Positions 1 to 8,077 of a stretch of DNA of 64,000 bases are shown piece by piece. The notes beneath the pieces are model-generated. The model had not been told where the DNA came from. It ran no database searches and worked only from the letters and a program-made list of their open reading frames with translations. A program made the position numbers and the translations under genes. How positions within the stretch are numbered: position 1 is the stretch's first letter; each line of letters opens with the position of its first letter. Origin of the DNA: Geothermobacter ehrlichii (GTDB lineage: Bacteria; Desulfobacterota; Desulfuromonadia; Desulfuromonadales; Geothermobacteraceae); assembly GCF_008124615.1 (NCBI RefSeq), contig NZ_VNIB01000006.1:62001-126000 (forward strand), in the 5' to 3' direction.

Positions 1-214
1 AGAAGGCCCTGTTGACGAGAAAGAAGTTGAGCAGCTGGGTTCGCCCCGGCGTACGCGAGGTGCGCACCAGCTTGCGCCGGCCGAGCAGGCTGTTGATCAG
101 GCTGCTCTTGCCGACATTGGACCGCCCGGCAAAGGCGATCTCCGGCCAGTCGGCCGGGGGATAGCTGTCGGGACGGTTGGCGCTCTGCAGAAATTCGGCG
201 GAACACACGTGCAT
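1..214 (-). CDS. engB: Ribosome biogenesis GTPase YihA/EngB, N-terminal part (runs off the window)
   Basis: The first 71 codons read leftward from an ATG at 214. They contain a P-loop ([12 protein letters not shown]) preceded by EIAFA, followed by a switch-I region with [15 protein letters not shown]. This arrangement is typical of the YihA/EngB family of GTPases, which act in maturation of the large ribosomal subunit in the cytoplasm. The G3 to G5 motifs lie outside the window, so the gene is cut by the window edge and is not necessarily truncated in the genome. Family assignment is firm from the P-loop context; the start codon is the first ATG and could be a few codons off. Confidence 0.9.
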   Translation of the reverse strand, partial: MHVCSAEFLQSANRPDSYPPADWPEIAFAGRSNVGKSSLINSLLGRRKLVRTSRTPGRTQLLNFFLVNRAF

Positions 215-365
215 GTTCGGACCCTTTCCCGGTCGTTCGGCATGAAGAAGACAGCCGGGAATGTAACACGCGCCGAACGGTACTGCCAAGTCTGCCGGCC
301 GCCTGAAAAAGCGTTGATTTTTTCTCCCGATATTGCTAAACGTACAGAGATTATCTGTCTTTGCC

Positions 366-387
366 GTCCGCCGCCGCGGCGGCGGAC
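366..387. repeat. Perfect 22-bp palindrome in the engB/secreted-protein intergenic region
   Basis: The 264-bp gap between the divergent engB and the secreted protein contains a perfect, loop-free palindrome built from CCG/CGG triplets (positions 366-387). It is followed directly by a second palindrome, CCCGATCGGG (391-400). It could be a protein-binding site, or it could fold as a hairpin in the leader of the downstream gene. No T-run follows, so a simple terminator is unlikely. Nothing else clear was seen in this gap. Confidence 0.5.
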
Positions 388-478
388 GAACCCGATCGGG
401 CCGGTCATCCGGCATGGAATTGATCCTGACGAGGGTCGCGCACTTTTCCGAACCACTGCCTCAAGGAGATGAACTGAA

Positions 479-931
479 ATGAACGCTGCGAAGTGGGTAC
501 GCCTGTTTGCCGTTGCGCTGTTGCTTGTTGCCTTCCAGGCCGGCCTGGCCGTGGCCGCCGACGCCCGGCCTGGCAAATGCATCACCTTGGAAGGTCAGGA
601 GGTCAGCTTCTTCAAGATCGACCGCAACCTGGTCAAGGGCTGGTGGAACGGCACCCCCATCGAGGTGCCGCTGGACACGGTTTCCGAAATCCTCTTTCTC
701 GACAGCCCCCAGGTCAACTACAGCATGTTCGGCAATGAAATCAGCGCCGGCCAGATCGAGCTGACCCGCAAGTCGGACGGCAAGAAGTTCATCCTGAGCG
801 ACGCCTTTCTCCCCTCCGACTGCAATTGCACTTTCATCACCTACACCTACCGCAATCCCTTCACCCTCGAACTGGGCACCGAAACCCTGCCGATCGATGG
901 ACTGAAGCAGATCATCTTTGTCGACAAGTAA
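479..931 (+). CDS. Secreted protein of unknown function
   Basis: This 150-residue product has a clear Sec signal peptide (basic MNAAKWVR, a hydrophobic run to about residue 24, then AVAADA). The mature part of about 125 residues is rich in beta-type segments and has three cysteines, at C34 and in a CNC pair near residue 120. It resembles no family I can name. The ATG at 479 has an AAGGAG ribosome site at 463-468. A strong hairpin terminator follows, so the gene is probably a single transcription unit. A periplasmic or surface location is inferred from the signal peptide only. Confidence 0.7.
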   Translation: MNAAKWVRLFAVALLLVAFQAGLAVAADARPGKCITLEGQEVSFFKIDRNLVKGWWNGTPIEVPLDTVSEILFLDSPQVNYSMFGNEISAGQIELTRKSDGKKFILSDAFLPSDCNCTFITYTYRNPFTLELGTETLPIDGLKQIIFVDK

Positions 932-962
932 CCGGGTAGCGACACCCCCGGATCTGTCTGGA

Positions 963-988
963 GGGCGGGCCTGCGGGCCCGCCCTTTT
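963..988 (+). terminator. Rho-independent terminator after the secreted protein
   Basis: An 8-bp GC-rich stem (GGGCGGGC/GCCCGCCC) with a 6-nt loop is followed by TTTT. It lies 31 bases after the stop codon at 931. Confidence 0.85.
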
Positions 989-1087
989 CTGCTCTCTCTT
1001 CTGTCGGATCACCTTGCAAAACGCGGGAAAAGTGGTATTGGTGAAGGACCTGTTTCATCCCCCTTGCATCGCATACGGAGGTCTGAC

Positions 1088-1600
1088 ATGCTGAGCGACA
1101 AACTGCTGGATGCTCTGAACGAGCAGATGAAAAACGAGTTCTTTTCGGCCTATCTCTACATGGCCATCGCCGGATATTTCGAAGCGGAAGATCTGCCGGG
1201 CATCGCCTCCTGGATGCGGGTGCAGACCCTGGAGGAGATGACTCACGGCGAAAAGTTCTTCAACTTTATCACCGAAGCCGGCGGACGCACCGATTTTCGC
1301 GCTTTCGACGCCCCGAAAAATCTCTTCGATTCTCCGCTGGAAGCCTTCAGGTTCAGCCTCGAGCATGAAAAATTCGTCACTGCCAGCATCAACAAACTGA
1401 TGGATCTGGCCAAAGAAGAAGGCAATCACGCCGCCCAGATCTTTCTGCAGTGGTTCGTCACCGAACAGGTCGAGGAAGAGGCCAGCTTCGCCCTGATCAT
1501 CCGTAAACTCGAACGCATCGGTAACGACGGCAACGGCCTGCTGCGCCTCGACGAGGAGCTGAGCGCCCGCACTTTTGTCCCGCCCACCGCCGCCAAATGA
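1088..1600 (+). CDS. Ferritin-like iron storage protein (bacterial non-heme ferritin)
   Basis: This 170-residue four-helix ferritin carries NEFFSAYLYMAIAGYFE in helix A, LEEMTHGEKFF (the E-x-x-H of the ferroxidase centre) in helix B and QWFVTEQVEEE in helix D. It therefore keeps the residues needed for Fe(II) oxidation, and its length and motifs fit the FtnA family that stores iron in the cytoplasm. The ATG at 1088 is preferred over an in-frame ATG at 1064 because GGAGG (1078-1082) sits just upstream and family alignments begin at MLSDKLLDALN. It stands alone between the secreted protein and the 6S-like RNA. Confidence 0.9.
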   Translation: MLSDKLLDALNEQMKNEFFSAYLYMAIAGYFEAEDLPGIASWMRVQTLEEMTHGEKFFNFITEAGGRTDFRAFDAPKNLFDSPLEAFRFSLEHEKFVTASINKLMDLAKEEGNHAAQIFLQWFVTEQVEEEASFALIIRKLERIGNDGNGLLRLDEELSARTFVPPTAAK

Positions 1601-1758
1601 CCTGATCGATTTCGGGACCGCCCGGCCGGGCGGTCACCGTTCGCCCCCACTCCCGAACAGACAAATTTCATCTAACACCAATGACATGCGCTATCTGCCG
1701 GTCGTGGGCTTGCGGACACGGAGCCACACCAGCCGCGACAGTTTTTTCAACATCCTGC

Positions 1759-1785
1759 TAAAGTCAGCCGGCCCCGCGCCGATAA
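1759..1785 (+). promoter_or_regulatory. Sigma-28 (FliA)-type promoter at the start of the 6S-like RNA
   Basis: TAAA at 1759-1762, a 15-base spacer and GCCGATAA at 1778-1785 match the known FliA consensus (TAAA-N15-GCCGATAA) exactly. Transcription would start near 1791-1793, where the closing stem of the RNA structure begins. A poorer sigma-70-like pair (GCGACA 1735-1740, N18, TAAAGT 1759-1764) overlaps it and would start about 20 bases earlier. The sequence match is seen directly; use by FliA is inferred. Confidence 0.6.
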
Positions 1786-1790
1786 GATAG

Positions 1791-1990
1791 GCAAGCGGGG
1801 TCCCGGACAGGGGATGATCACGACCGGTGCCAGCCGGTTCGTCAGCTTGCAGAAAAGTCCCGCTTCCGGCAAGACGTGGTGAGCAGGCCCGCCCTGGCAG
1901 CGGGAAGCCTGAAGCGTTCTTCCGGGGGCCACCATTGGTTCGTGGGACGAAACGGGCGACCGGCGTGATCCTCCACTGTCACCCGAACGG
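1791..1990 (+). ncRNA. ssrS: Probable 6S RNA
   Basis: The region folds as one long irregular hairpin. CGGGGU (1796-1801) pairs with ACCCG (1981-1985), GACA with UGUC, and GAUCACG (1815-1821) with CGUGAUC (1964-1970). The middle holds GGTGAGCA (1878-1885), a GC hairpin and GAAGCCTGAAGC (1904-1915), which matches the most conserved part of proteobacterial 6S RNA (in E. coli GGUGAGCAUGC, then GAGAAGCCUUAAA) at about the same distance from the 5' end. The length of about 195 nt fits the 184 nt of E. coli. 6S RNA binds sigma-70 RNA polymerase by mimicking an open promoter. The ends are estimates from the pairing, and a terminator follows directly. Confidence 0.75.
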
Positions 1991-2025
1991 ACAAAACCCT
2001 ACCTGTCACCCAGGTGGGGTTTTGT
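1991..2025 (+). terminator. Terminator hairpin after the 6S-like RNA
   Basis: A 15-bp stem with one wobble pair (ACAAAACCC-T-ACCTG against CAGGTGGGGTTTTGT) and a 5-nt loop ends in a TTTTGTTCTT tract. It closes the 6S-like transcript, and it may also stop the convergent DCC-family gene on the other strand. Confidence 0.75.
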
Positions 2026-2061
2026 TCTTCCAACCATCGAATCTTTCCCTGCACCTGCCCT

Positions 2062-2457
2062 TTACCACCAGCCACGAGTGGTGAACCGGTGCCGACTGGC
2101 GGCAAGCAGCCGATAGCCGCCCCGCGCCAGAAGGCCGATTCCCGGCCAACCGAGCAGAATCGCCAGCAACCGGTAGCGTCGCAGCGGCAGAACCTGCCAG
2201 ATCGCCCGCAGAGCATCAACACCAATCAGCCAGCGACCGGCGGCATCCCGAACATGCAGCACCCGTCCGAATTCCTCCCTTGCCGGAGCCCCTGCCGGGG
2301 GAAGAAAGTCCGGAATGCTGATGTCGACCAGCCGCAACCTGTCGTCAGGGCAGACGCTCCGGTAGCCATCAATCCTCCGGGAACAGAGGGGGCAGGCGCC
2401 GTCAAAAAAAATCGTCAGAGGCAACGGCCTCCCATCCGGGTGGTCTGGTACGCCCAT
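2062..2457 (-). CDS. Thiol-disulfide oxidoreductase DCC family protein (DUF393)
   Basis: Near the N-terminus the product has LTIFFDGACPLCSRRI, the D-G-x-C-P-x-C signature that names the DCC (DUF393) family. These are small, poorly characterised thioredoxin-like proteins thought to act in thiol-disulfide exchange. The C-terminal half has the family's usual hydrophobic LLGWPGIGLLARGGYRLLA region. The ATG at 2457 puts the motif about 20 residues in, as in relatives. A longer in-frame start at 2550 would add 31 residues, and neither start has a convincing ribosome site. The gene is convergent with the 6S-like RNA. Confidence 0.8.
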   Translation of the reverse strand: MGVPDHPDGRPLPLTIFFDGACPLCSRRIDGYRSVCPDDRLRLVDISIPDFLPPAGAPAREEFGRVLHVRDAAGRWLIGVDALRAIWQVLPLRRYRLLAILLGWPGIGLLARGGYRLLAASRHRFTTRGWW

Positions 2458-2550
2458 CGTTTCAGTATACCCGGTATCGGTTCGCCGGTACCTTCCAGGA
2501 TACCATCCGCAATGTTTTTCAGCTTCATCAACATTTTTTTCAACGTCCAT

Positions 2551-2578
2551 TAAAGACCTGCCCGCGTCCGGTCGATAT
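2551..2578 (+). promoter_or_regulatory. Candidate sigma-28 promoter of the first chemoreceptor gene
   Basis: TAAA (2551-2554), a 16-base spacer and GTCGATAT (2571-2578) match the FliA -10 octamer at 6 of 8 positions. This is the weakest of the receptor promoters in the island. It lies about 95 bases before the ATG at 2673. Confidence 0.4.
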
Positions 2579-2672
2579 GAGAAACGTCAAGCGAATCGAT
2601 CCGAACATGGACCGAACAACCGCAGGCACAAATCACGACAAGCTCGGAAAATAGACGGGGGGGAACACGATC

Positions 2673-4520
2673 ATGAAATTTCACAACCTGAGCATCCGCA
2701 ACCAGTTTTTCGTCGCACTGGGGCTCTTTTCCCTGCTGCTGATCACTACCGGGCTGACCGGCTTCTGGGGCATTTCGTCCCTGGGAGAAAAGACCCACCA
2801 GGCCCTGGCGACCGAAGGACAGATCGAGCAGGCCGCCGCAGCGGCCAACATGCATGTCCTCAGCCTGCGCCGTTACGAAAAGGACAGCCTGCTCAACCTG
2901 GCCGACCCCGACAAGTTCGTCTCCTACCAGAAAAAATGGTGGACGACCTATGACAAACTTCTCGCCAGCCTTGATCGCCTGGACAAGCTCTGCTTCCGGC
3001 CGGATGACAAGGCCGCAGTGCAAAAGATGCGCAGGGGAGCCGAAGCTTACCGGATCGGTATGCAAAATGTCTGGCAGGCCATTGTCGACGGTACCATCAG
3101 GGATCCGGCCGCTGGCAACCATGAACTGAAAAAATACAAGGAACCGATCCGCGAGATGAGCGAAACCACTTTCGCCCTGTCGCAGCAGGCCAACGCCAGG
3201 CTCGAAGCTCTCGGACCGGAGATCACCCGGCAGACCCGCCACTTCGCCATGATTCTTGCCCTGTTCTGCGGAATTTCCACCGTGCTGCTGCTCGCCTTCG
3301 GCCTGTACATGGCCCGCAATCTGACCCATCCGATCAAACGTCTGGTCGACATGATCCAAAAACTTGAAAGCGGCCATCTCGACATGCGTCTCAACCTCGA
3401 CCGCCGGGACGAAATCGGCCAGATGGCAAAGGCAATGGATGCCTGCGCCGACGCGATCGAGTATGAAATGGTTGCCAACCTGGAGCGGCTGGCCCAGGGA
3501 GACCTGACCTTCGAAATCATCCCCCGCGACCACCGCGACCGCTTCCGCAACAGCCTGAAAAAACTGGCCGACGACCTGAACGACATCATGGAAAAAATCC
3601 AGAATGCCGGTGAACAGATCGCCGCCGGCAGCATGCAGATCTCCAACAGCAGCCAGTCGCTGTCGGAAGCGGCCACCGAGTCGGCCGCCTCGCTGGAGGA
3701 GATGTCCGCCGCCATCACCGAAATTACCACCCAGGTCAAGCTCAATGCCGAAAACGCCACCAGGGCCAACCAGGTGACCCGCAACGCCCAACAGCTGGCC
3801 GACACAGGCAATGCGCGCATGCAGGAGATGGTCAAAGCGATGACCGAAATCGCCGAGTCGGGACAGAACATCAGCAAGATCATCAAGACCATCGACGAAA
3901 TCGCCTTCCAGACCAACCTGCTGGCGCTCAACGCCGCCGTCGAGGCGGCCCGCGCCGGTCAGCACGGCAAGGGCTTCGCCGTAGTCGCCGAAGAGGTGCG
4001 CAACCTGGCCGCCCGAAGCGCCAAGGCCGCCCGGGAAACCGCCGAAATGATCGAGGGCTCGGTCGAACTGACGGAAAGGGGCGCCCGATTGGCCGGCGAA
4101 ACCGAAGAAGCGCTGCAAAAGATCGTCGGCAGCATCACCGAGGTTGCGACCCTGGCGGCGGAGATCGCCTCGGCTTCCAGCGAACAATCCGAGGGCATCA
4201 CCCAAGTCAGTCAGGGACTGACGCAGATCGACCAGGTAACCCAACAGAATACCGCCACTGCCGAAGAATCGGCGGCCGCCGCTGAAGAGCTCTCGAGCCA
4301 GGCCGAAGAACTGCGGGAGATGCTGCGCCGCTTCAAGTTGAAAGGCAGCTCCGGCGTGCAGATGAGTGCGGTCTTCACGCCGCCGGCACCGGCACGGGTT
4401 GCGGCCACCGTCAGGTCTTCCAACAGCAGCAGCGGCTGGACCAGAATGGAATCACAGGCCGCCCCCCACAAACCGGACGAGGTCATCGCCCTGGACGACA
4501 GCGAATTCGGACGCTACTGA
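2673..4520 (+). CDS. Methyl-accepting chemotaxis protein (receptor 1)
   Basis: This 615-residue class-I receptor has TM1 at about residues 10-32 and a helical periplasmic sensor of about 160 residues (33-190). TM2 lies at about 191-213, and a HAMP domain with a second HAMP-like segment runs to about 310. The cytoplasmic signalling domain has its hairpin tip near residues 405-440 ([22 protein letters not shown]). The sensor looks like a four-helix-bundle type; its ligand is unknown. A Ser/Pro-rich linker leads to the C-terminal [12 protein letters not shown] tail, shared with the other three receptors here and possibly a docking site for CheR or CheD. GGGGGGA (2657-2663) is the ribosome site. 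It would signal through CheW and CheA, which are not encoded in the window. Confidence 0.95.
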   Translation: MKFHNLSIRNQFFVALGLFSLLLITTGLTGFWGISSLGEKTHQALATEGQIEQAAAAANMHVLSLRRYEKDSLLNLADPDKFVSYQKKWWTTYDKLLASLDRLDKLCFRPDDKAAVQKMRRGAEAYRIGMQNVWQAIVDGTIRDPAAGNHELKKYKEPIREMSETTFALSQQANARLEALGPEITRQTRHFAMILALFCGISTVLLLAFGLYMARNLTHPIKRLVDMIQKLESGHLDMRLNLDRRDEIGQMAKAMDACADAIEYEMVANLERLAQGDLTFEIIPRDHRDRFRNSLKKLADDLNDIMEKIQNAGEQIAAGSMQISNSSQSLSEAATESAASLEEMSAAITEITTQVKLNAENATRANQVTRNAQQLADTGNARMQEMVKAMTEIAESGQNISKIIKTIDEIAFQTNLLALNAAVEAARAGQHGKGFAVVAEEVRNLAARSAKAARETAEMIEGSVELTERGARLAGETEEALQKIVGSITEVATLAAEIASASSEQSEGITQVSQGLTQIDQVTQQNTATAEESAAAAEELSSQAEELREMLRRFKLKGSSGVQMSAVFTPPAPARVAATVRSSNSSSGWTRMESQAAPHKPDEVIALDDSEFGRY

Positions 4521-4560
4521 GATGAAAACGGCGTGTTCCCCATACCTGGCCTGCTGCCCC

Positions 4561-4587
4561 AAAAGTGGCGGCAGGTCAGCCACTTTT
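4561..4587 (+). terminator. Terminator after receptor 1
   Basis: AAAAGTGGC (4561-4569) and GCCACTTTT (4579-4587) form a 9-bp stem with a 9-nt loop that ends in TTTT. The flanking sequence from the stop codon onward is repeated in diverged form after receptor 2 (about 7775-7842). Confidence 0.65.
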
Positions 4588-4660
4588 CGACCACCTGCCC
4601 CCAATCCACATCTTCATTGCCGACCGGCAATCCAAAATTGTTGAAAATTGGCTTTTCGCC

Positions 4661-4687
4661 TAAAGATTCGGCCAACATTAGCGATAA
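4661..4687 (+). promoter_or_regulatory. Candidate sigma-28 promoter of the PhnD-like/receptor 2 operon
   Basis: TAAA (4661-4664), 15 bases and AGCGATAA (4680-4687; 6 of 8 matches, with CGATAA intact) fit the FliA pattern. The start would fall near 4694, giving a leader of about 240 bases before the PhnD-like gene. Confidence 0.55.
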
Positions 4688-4693
4688 GCAATA

Positions 4694-4936
4694 TTAAAGT
4701 CGGGTCTGAATCCATAAGCCTTACCGGCCCGGTGAAGGCGATTAGTGGCATTGACGAAAACACCGCCGGGAGCTAGAGGGTTGACGCAGCTTTTTCTGAC
4801 AGCTTTCCAGGTCAACCCCTTCTACCCTGCTGTCCACGGCAAGTCGTGGAGGCAGGTTCGCCATCTACGAAACTCTGGATTTTCCAGGTTCGCATTCTCA
4901 GCTATGAGTTCATTACCAACCGAAAGGAAAGGCAAA
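4694..4936 (+). other. Long structured leader before the PhnD-like gene
   Basis: The stretch between the promoter candidate and the ATG at 4937 has no gene but has three hairpins. The first is GCCTTACCGG with CCGGTGAAGGC (4718-4738, one bulge). The second is GGGTTGAC (4778-4785) with GTCAACCC (4811-4818) over a 25-nt loop. The third is CCACG with CGTGG (4834-4849). I do not recognise a known riboswitch. It may be a regulatory leader or simply untranslated spacer. Confidence 0.4.
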
Positions 4937-5740
4937 ATGAAAAAGCTCATCTCAGCCGTGACCCTTGTTCTTCTGATCTCAGGCTTCTGCGGTTCTGCTT
5001 TCGCCATCGACTCCCTGACCTGCTGGTTCCCCCCGGGATGGAAGAACAAAGCCGACAAGGCACGAACAATCGCCAAGGCACTCTCGGAGGAAACAGGCAT
5101 CAAGATACGGCCCCGCATCGCCAAAAGCTATCCGGAGATCCTCAAAGCCTTCTCCACGAATCAACCCAACCTGGTTTATGCCGGCTCTTTCGTCCAGGCA
5201 ATCATCAAAGCTCGTGGTCTTGGAACTCCCCTGGTCCAGAATATCAACGGCAAAGATCTCTATTGCGGCGTTCTGGTCTATCCCAAAGGAGAAGACCCGG
5301 TTGCAATTCTCGCCAACTATCCGGACAAAATTGCTTATGCCATCGGCGCCTCTTCTGGGGAATCAAGCGCCAAAGCGGCAACAAACGGCAAGGCTGCAAT
5401 CGGCGTCGCCAACCACAGCGTGACCTGTGCGGCCGTCAAAGCGGGCAAAGCCAAGGCAGGTGTCGTAAAAAACTGGTGGTGGGAAGCCAACCGGCACAAA
5501 TTCCCCGAACTGGCAATGTACAAACTGCCCGGCATATCGATCAATAAAAACCCTGACAATGTGCTGACCGCATCCAATGCCGTTCCGGTAGAGATTCAGA
5601 AAAAAATCGCCGCAGCGGCCCAAGCGCGGAAAGAGGCATTCGACGCTCCGAAAATGGTTCCCTTCGACGTCTCCCGGCTTGATTTTCCTCTCAAGTTGAT
5701 GGCCAAGGGAAAAATTGATCCGATGACATACAGCTGGTAA
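4937..5740 (+). CDS. PhnD-like periplasmic phosphate/phosphonate-type solute-binding protein
   Basis: This 267-residue exported protein has a signal peptide (MKKLISAVTLVLLISGFCGSAFA) and a type-2 periplasmic-binding fold of the PhnD/SsuA kind. That fold is visible in FPPGWKNKADKARTIAKALSEETGIKIRPRIAKSYPEILKAF, the PNLVYAGSF segment, and the GVLVYPKG and AIGASSGESSAK strands. The ATG at 4937 follows GAAAGGAAAGG; an in-frame upstream ATG at 4745 lacks a ribosome site. No ABC permease or ATPase is near. A chemoreceptor gene starts 78 bases downstream in the same direction, so the binding protein more likely presents a ligand to that receptor than feeds a transporter. The ligand is not known. Confidence 0.8.
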   Translation: MKKLISAVTLVLLISGFCGSAFAIDSLTCWFPPGWKNKADKARTIAKALSEETGIKIRPRIAKSYPEILKAFSTNQPNLVYAGSFVQAIIKARGLGTPLVQNINGKDLYCGVLVYPKGEDPVAILANYPDKIAYAIGASSGESSAKAATNGKAAIGVANHSVTCAAVKAGKAKAGVVKNWWWEANRHKFPELAMYKLPGISINKNPDNVLTASNAVPVEIQKKIAAAAQARKEAFDAPKMVPFDVSRLDFPLKLMAKGKIDPMTYSW

Positions 5741-5818
5741 CGCGATCTCCCCGGTGACCCGGTGATCCACGACCGGGCCGTGCTTTTTCCTTGCGGGTCG
5801 ACAAGGGAGTTACGACAA

Positions 5819-7774
5819 ATGAGTATTACCAAAAAACTACCGCTGCTGATTTTCGTGACATTGACAGCGGCCTTTGTCTTGCTGGCGATACTGAATGGCG
5901 TCGGAATCACCCGAAACAATCAGAAAATTGTCTCATCGATCCTTGAACAGACAAAGACGAACAACAAGGCTTCAACAGCCCTGTTGCAAGACAATTCCGA
6001 AACCATCGCCACAAGTCTGGAGAATGCCAATCAAACAATCCGGGACATTATTCTCAATCTCTACAAAGACTCCTTCAACACCCTGGTCAAGGCGATGGCC
6101 AACCAGATTTTTCCCATGGTCGAGAATTTTGATTTCGACTCCCCACGTAAAGTAGTCCGGAAAATAATGGATTCCAACAAGGCGGTCAGCTGGGTCAAAC
6201 TGACAACAGCTGAGAATCCAGAGAAGGATGACATTATTCTCTTCGGCCACTACTCCGATGCCTCGGATCGCATGAATTTCAGCCAAACAATCAAGAGCAA
6301 ATTCGCGTTTCTGAAAATAGACCTGCAGGTCAACCTTGAAGGAATGCATGATTTGGCGAAGGTTGCGGCCACTTTTGAGCAGATCAACCAGCTTAACCGC
6401 CAAATGACCGAAAAACTCACAGCCCAAAGCCAGCAGGCACTGGCCGAAGCAGCAGCTTATGCGCGACAGATTGGCGACAAGGAACAGAGGCGCCTGAATA
6501 TGCTTAATGCTGGACTGATGTCAGGTGCTCTGATTCTGGTTTGCAGCATTCTCGCTATCGTGGTACGGCGCATGGTTACCAAACCTCTGGTGCAAACGAT
6601 GGAGATGCTGGAAGAACTGGAAAAAGGCCATCTCGACAAGCGCCTCCATATGGATCGCCACGACGAAATCGGACAGATGGCCAAGGCAATGGACAACTTT
6701 GCCGACAGTCTGGAATCTGAAATGGTCGCCAATCTGGAAAGACTCGCCAGCGGCGACCTGACTTTCAGCGTTACCCCGCGTGATGATCGGGACAAAATTC
6801 GCGGTGCATTGAAAAAGCTCGGCCACGACCTCAATGCCATCATGGAAAGAATTCATATCGCCGGCGAACAGATCGCCGCCGGCAGCATGCAGGTTTCCAA
6901 CACCAGCCAGTCCCTGTCGGAAGCCGCCGCCAAATCGGCCGCCTCTCTCGAAGAAATATCGGCCGCCATAAACGAGATCTCTGGCCAGATCAAGCGCAAC
7001 GCCGGAAACGCCGGCAAGGCCAACCAGGTCGTCAGTGAAGCCCAAAACCTGGCAAGCATAGGCAATGCCCGCATGCAAGAAATGGTCAAGGCGATGGCCG
7101 ATATCGCCGAATCGGGCCAGGACATCAGCAAAATCATCAAGACCATCGACGAAATCGCCTTCCAGACCAACCTGCTGGCGCTCAACGCCGCCGTCGAGGC
7201 GGCCCGCGCCGGCCAGCACGGCAAGGGTTTCGCCGTGGTCGCCGAGGAGGTACGCAACCTGGCCGCCCGCAGTGCCAGGGCCGCCCAGGAAACCGCCGAA
7301 ATGATCGAGAGCTCGGTCGAACTGACGGAAAGGGGCGCCCGGCTGGCCGGCGAAACCGAAGAGGCGCTGCAAAAAATCGTCGACAGCATCTCCCAAGTCT
7401 CCGTTATGGCGTCGGAAATCGCCGCCGCTTCCTCAGATCAGGCCGAAGGCATCACCCAGGTGAGCTTGGGATTGACCCAAATCGATCAGACCACCCAACA
7501 GAACACCGCCAGTGCCGAAGAATCAGAAGCCGCTGCACAGGAACTGTCGAACCAGGCCGAGGAGCTGCGACAGATGCTGCGCCGCTTCAAGTTGAAAGGC
7601 AGCTCCGGCGTGCAGGTGAGTGCGGTCGTCACGCCGCCGGCACCGGCACAGGTTGCGGCCACCGTCAGGTCTTCCAACAGCAGCAGTGGCTGGGCCAGAA
7701 TGGAATCACAGGCCGCCGCCCCCAAGCCGGACGAGGTCGTCGCCCTGGACGACTCCGAATTCGGCCACTATTGA
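5819..7774 (+). CDS. Methyl-accepting chemotaxis protein (receptor 2, paired with the PhnD-like protein)
   Basis: This 651-residue receptor has TM1 at about 7-27, a periplasmic domain at about 28-225, and TM2 at about 227-250 ([17 protein letters not shown]). A HAMP domain and a signalling domain follow, with the tip near residue 444. The sensor differs from receptor 1, while the cytoplasmic half and the tail ([12 protein letters not shown]) are nearly the same. An 80-base block at the tip is almost identical in DNA to receptor 1, which suggests duplication or gene conversion. The ATG at 5819 follows AAGGGAG; an in-frame codon at 5762 has no ribosome site. Its position after the PhnD-like gene suggests indirect ligand sensing through that protein. 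Confidence 0.95.
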   Translation: MSITKKLPLLIFVTLTAAFVLLAILNGVGITRNNQKIVSSILEQTKTNNKASTALLQDNSETIATSLENANQTIRDIILNLYKDSFNTLVKAMANQIFPMVENFDFDSPRKVVRKIMDSNKAVSWVKLTTAENPEKDDIILFGHYSDASDRMNFSQTIKSKFAFLKIDLQVNLEGMHDLAKVAATFEQINQLNRQMTEKLTAQSQQALAEAAAYARQIGDKEQRRLNMLNAGLMSGALILVCSILAIVVRRMVTKPLVQTMEMLEELEKGHLDKRLHMDRHDEIGQMAKAMDNFADSLESEMVANLERLASGDLTFSVTPRDDRDKIRGALKKLGHDLNAIMERIHIAGEQIAAGSMQVSNTSQSLSEAAAKSAASLEEISAAINEISGQIKRNAGNAGKANQVVSEAQNLASIGNARMQEMVKAMADIAESGQDISKIIKTIDEIAFQTNLLALNAAVEAARAGQHGKGFAVVAEEVRNLAARSARAAQETAEMIESSVELTERGARLAGETEEALQKIVDSISQVSVMASEIAAASSDQAEGITQVSLGLTQIDQTTQQNTASAEESEAAAQELSNQAEELRQMLRRFKLKGSSGVQVSAVVTPPAPAQVAATVRSSNSSSGWARMESQAAAPKPDEVVALDDSEFGHY

Positions 7775-8003
7775 GATGAAAACGGGAGATTTTCCATGCC
7801 TGACCTGCTGTCCCTAAAAAGGCTGCAGATCAGCCACTTTCACAAACCAGCAGTGCTGAACTCGCATCTACCAAATACAAAAAGGGGCTGTCCTGGACAA
7901 CTAGCCCATATGCTCTTTAACAAGTTGTTTCAACTGGGATAATTGCTCTTTTTGGTCCACCTCCGCCCTTCGGGGGCTTTTTTGTTCAAATCATATTTCC
8001 GCC
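7775..8003 (+). other. Intergenic region after receptor 2
   Basis: The first 70 bases are a diverged copy of the 3' flank of receptor 1, including a shorter hairpin (GGCTG-CAGAT-CAGCC, 7821-7835). A further hairpin with a T-run lies at 7963-7983. No gene was seen in between. GGGGCTGTCC at about 7882 resembles some insertion-sequence ends, but no partner end or transposase was found. Confidence 0.5.
7963..7983 (+). terminator. Probable terminator upstream of the receptor remnant
   Basis: A short GCCC/GGGC stem around a TTCGG loop is followed by six T residues. It separates receptor 2 from the next sigma-28-type promoter. Confidence 0.55.
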
Positions 8004-8030
8004 TAAATCAGGTGACAACAATGCCGATAT
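8004..8030 (+). promoter_or_regulatory. Sigma-28 promoter upstream of the receptor remnant and receptor 3
   Basis: TAAA (8004-8007), 15 bases and GCCGATAT (8023-8030) match the FliA consensus at all of the -35 core and 7 of 8 positions of the -10. Transcription would start near 8037, read through the receptor remnant and reach receptor 3 at 8349. Confidence 0.75.
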
Positions 8031-8077
8031 GAAAAATATCCCGTTATTCCATCGGCACACCCGTAAGGGACTCGAGG

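Noticed and set aside
2550-4244. A 564-residue minus-strand open frame opposite receptor 1
   Set aside because: Similar Gly/Leu-rich antisense frames appear opposite all four receptors because of their shared codon pattern. No protein family is recognisable.
7880-7900. GGGGCTGTCC as a possible insertion-sequence end
   Set aside because: No matching inverted end, target duplication or transposase remnant was found within the receptor island.
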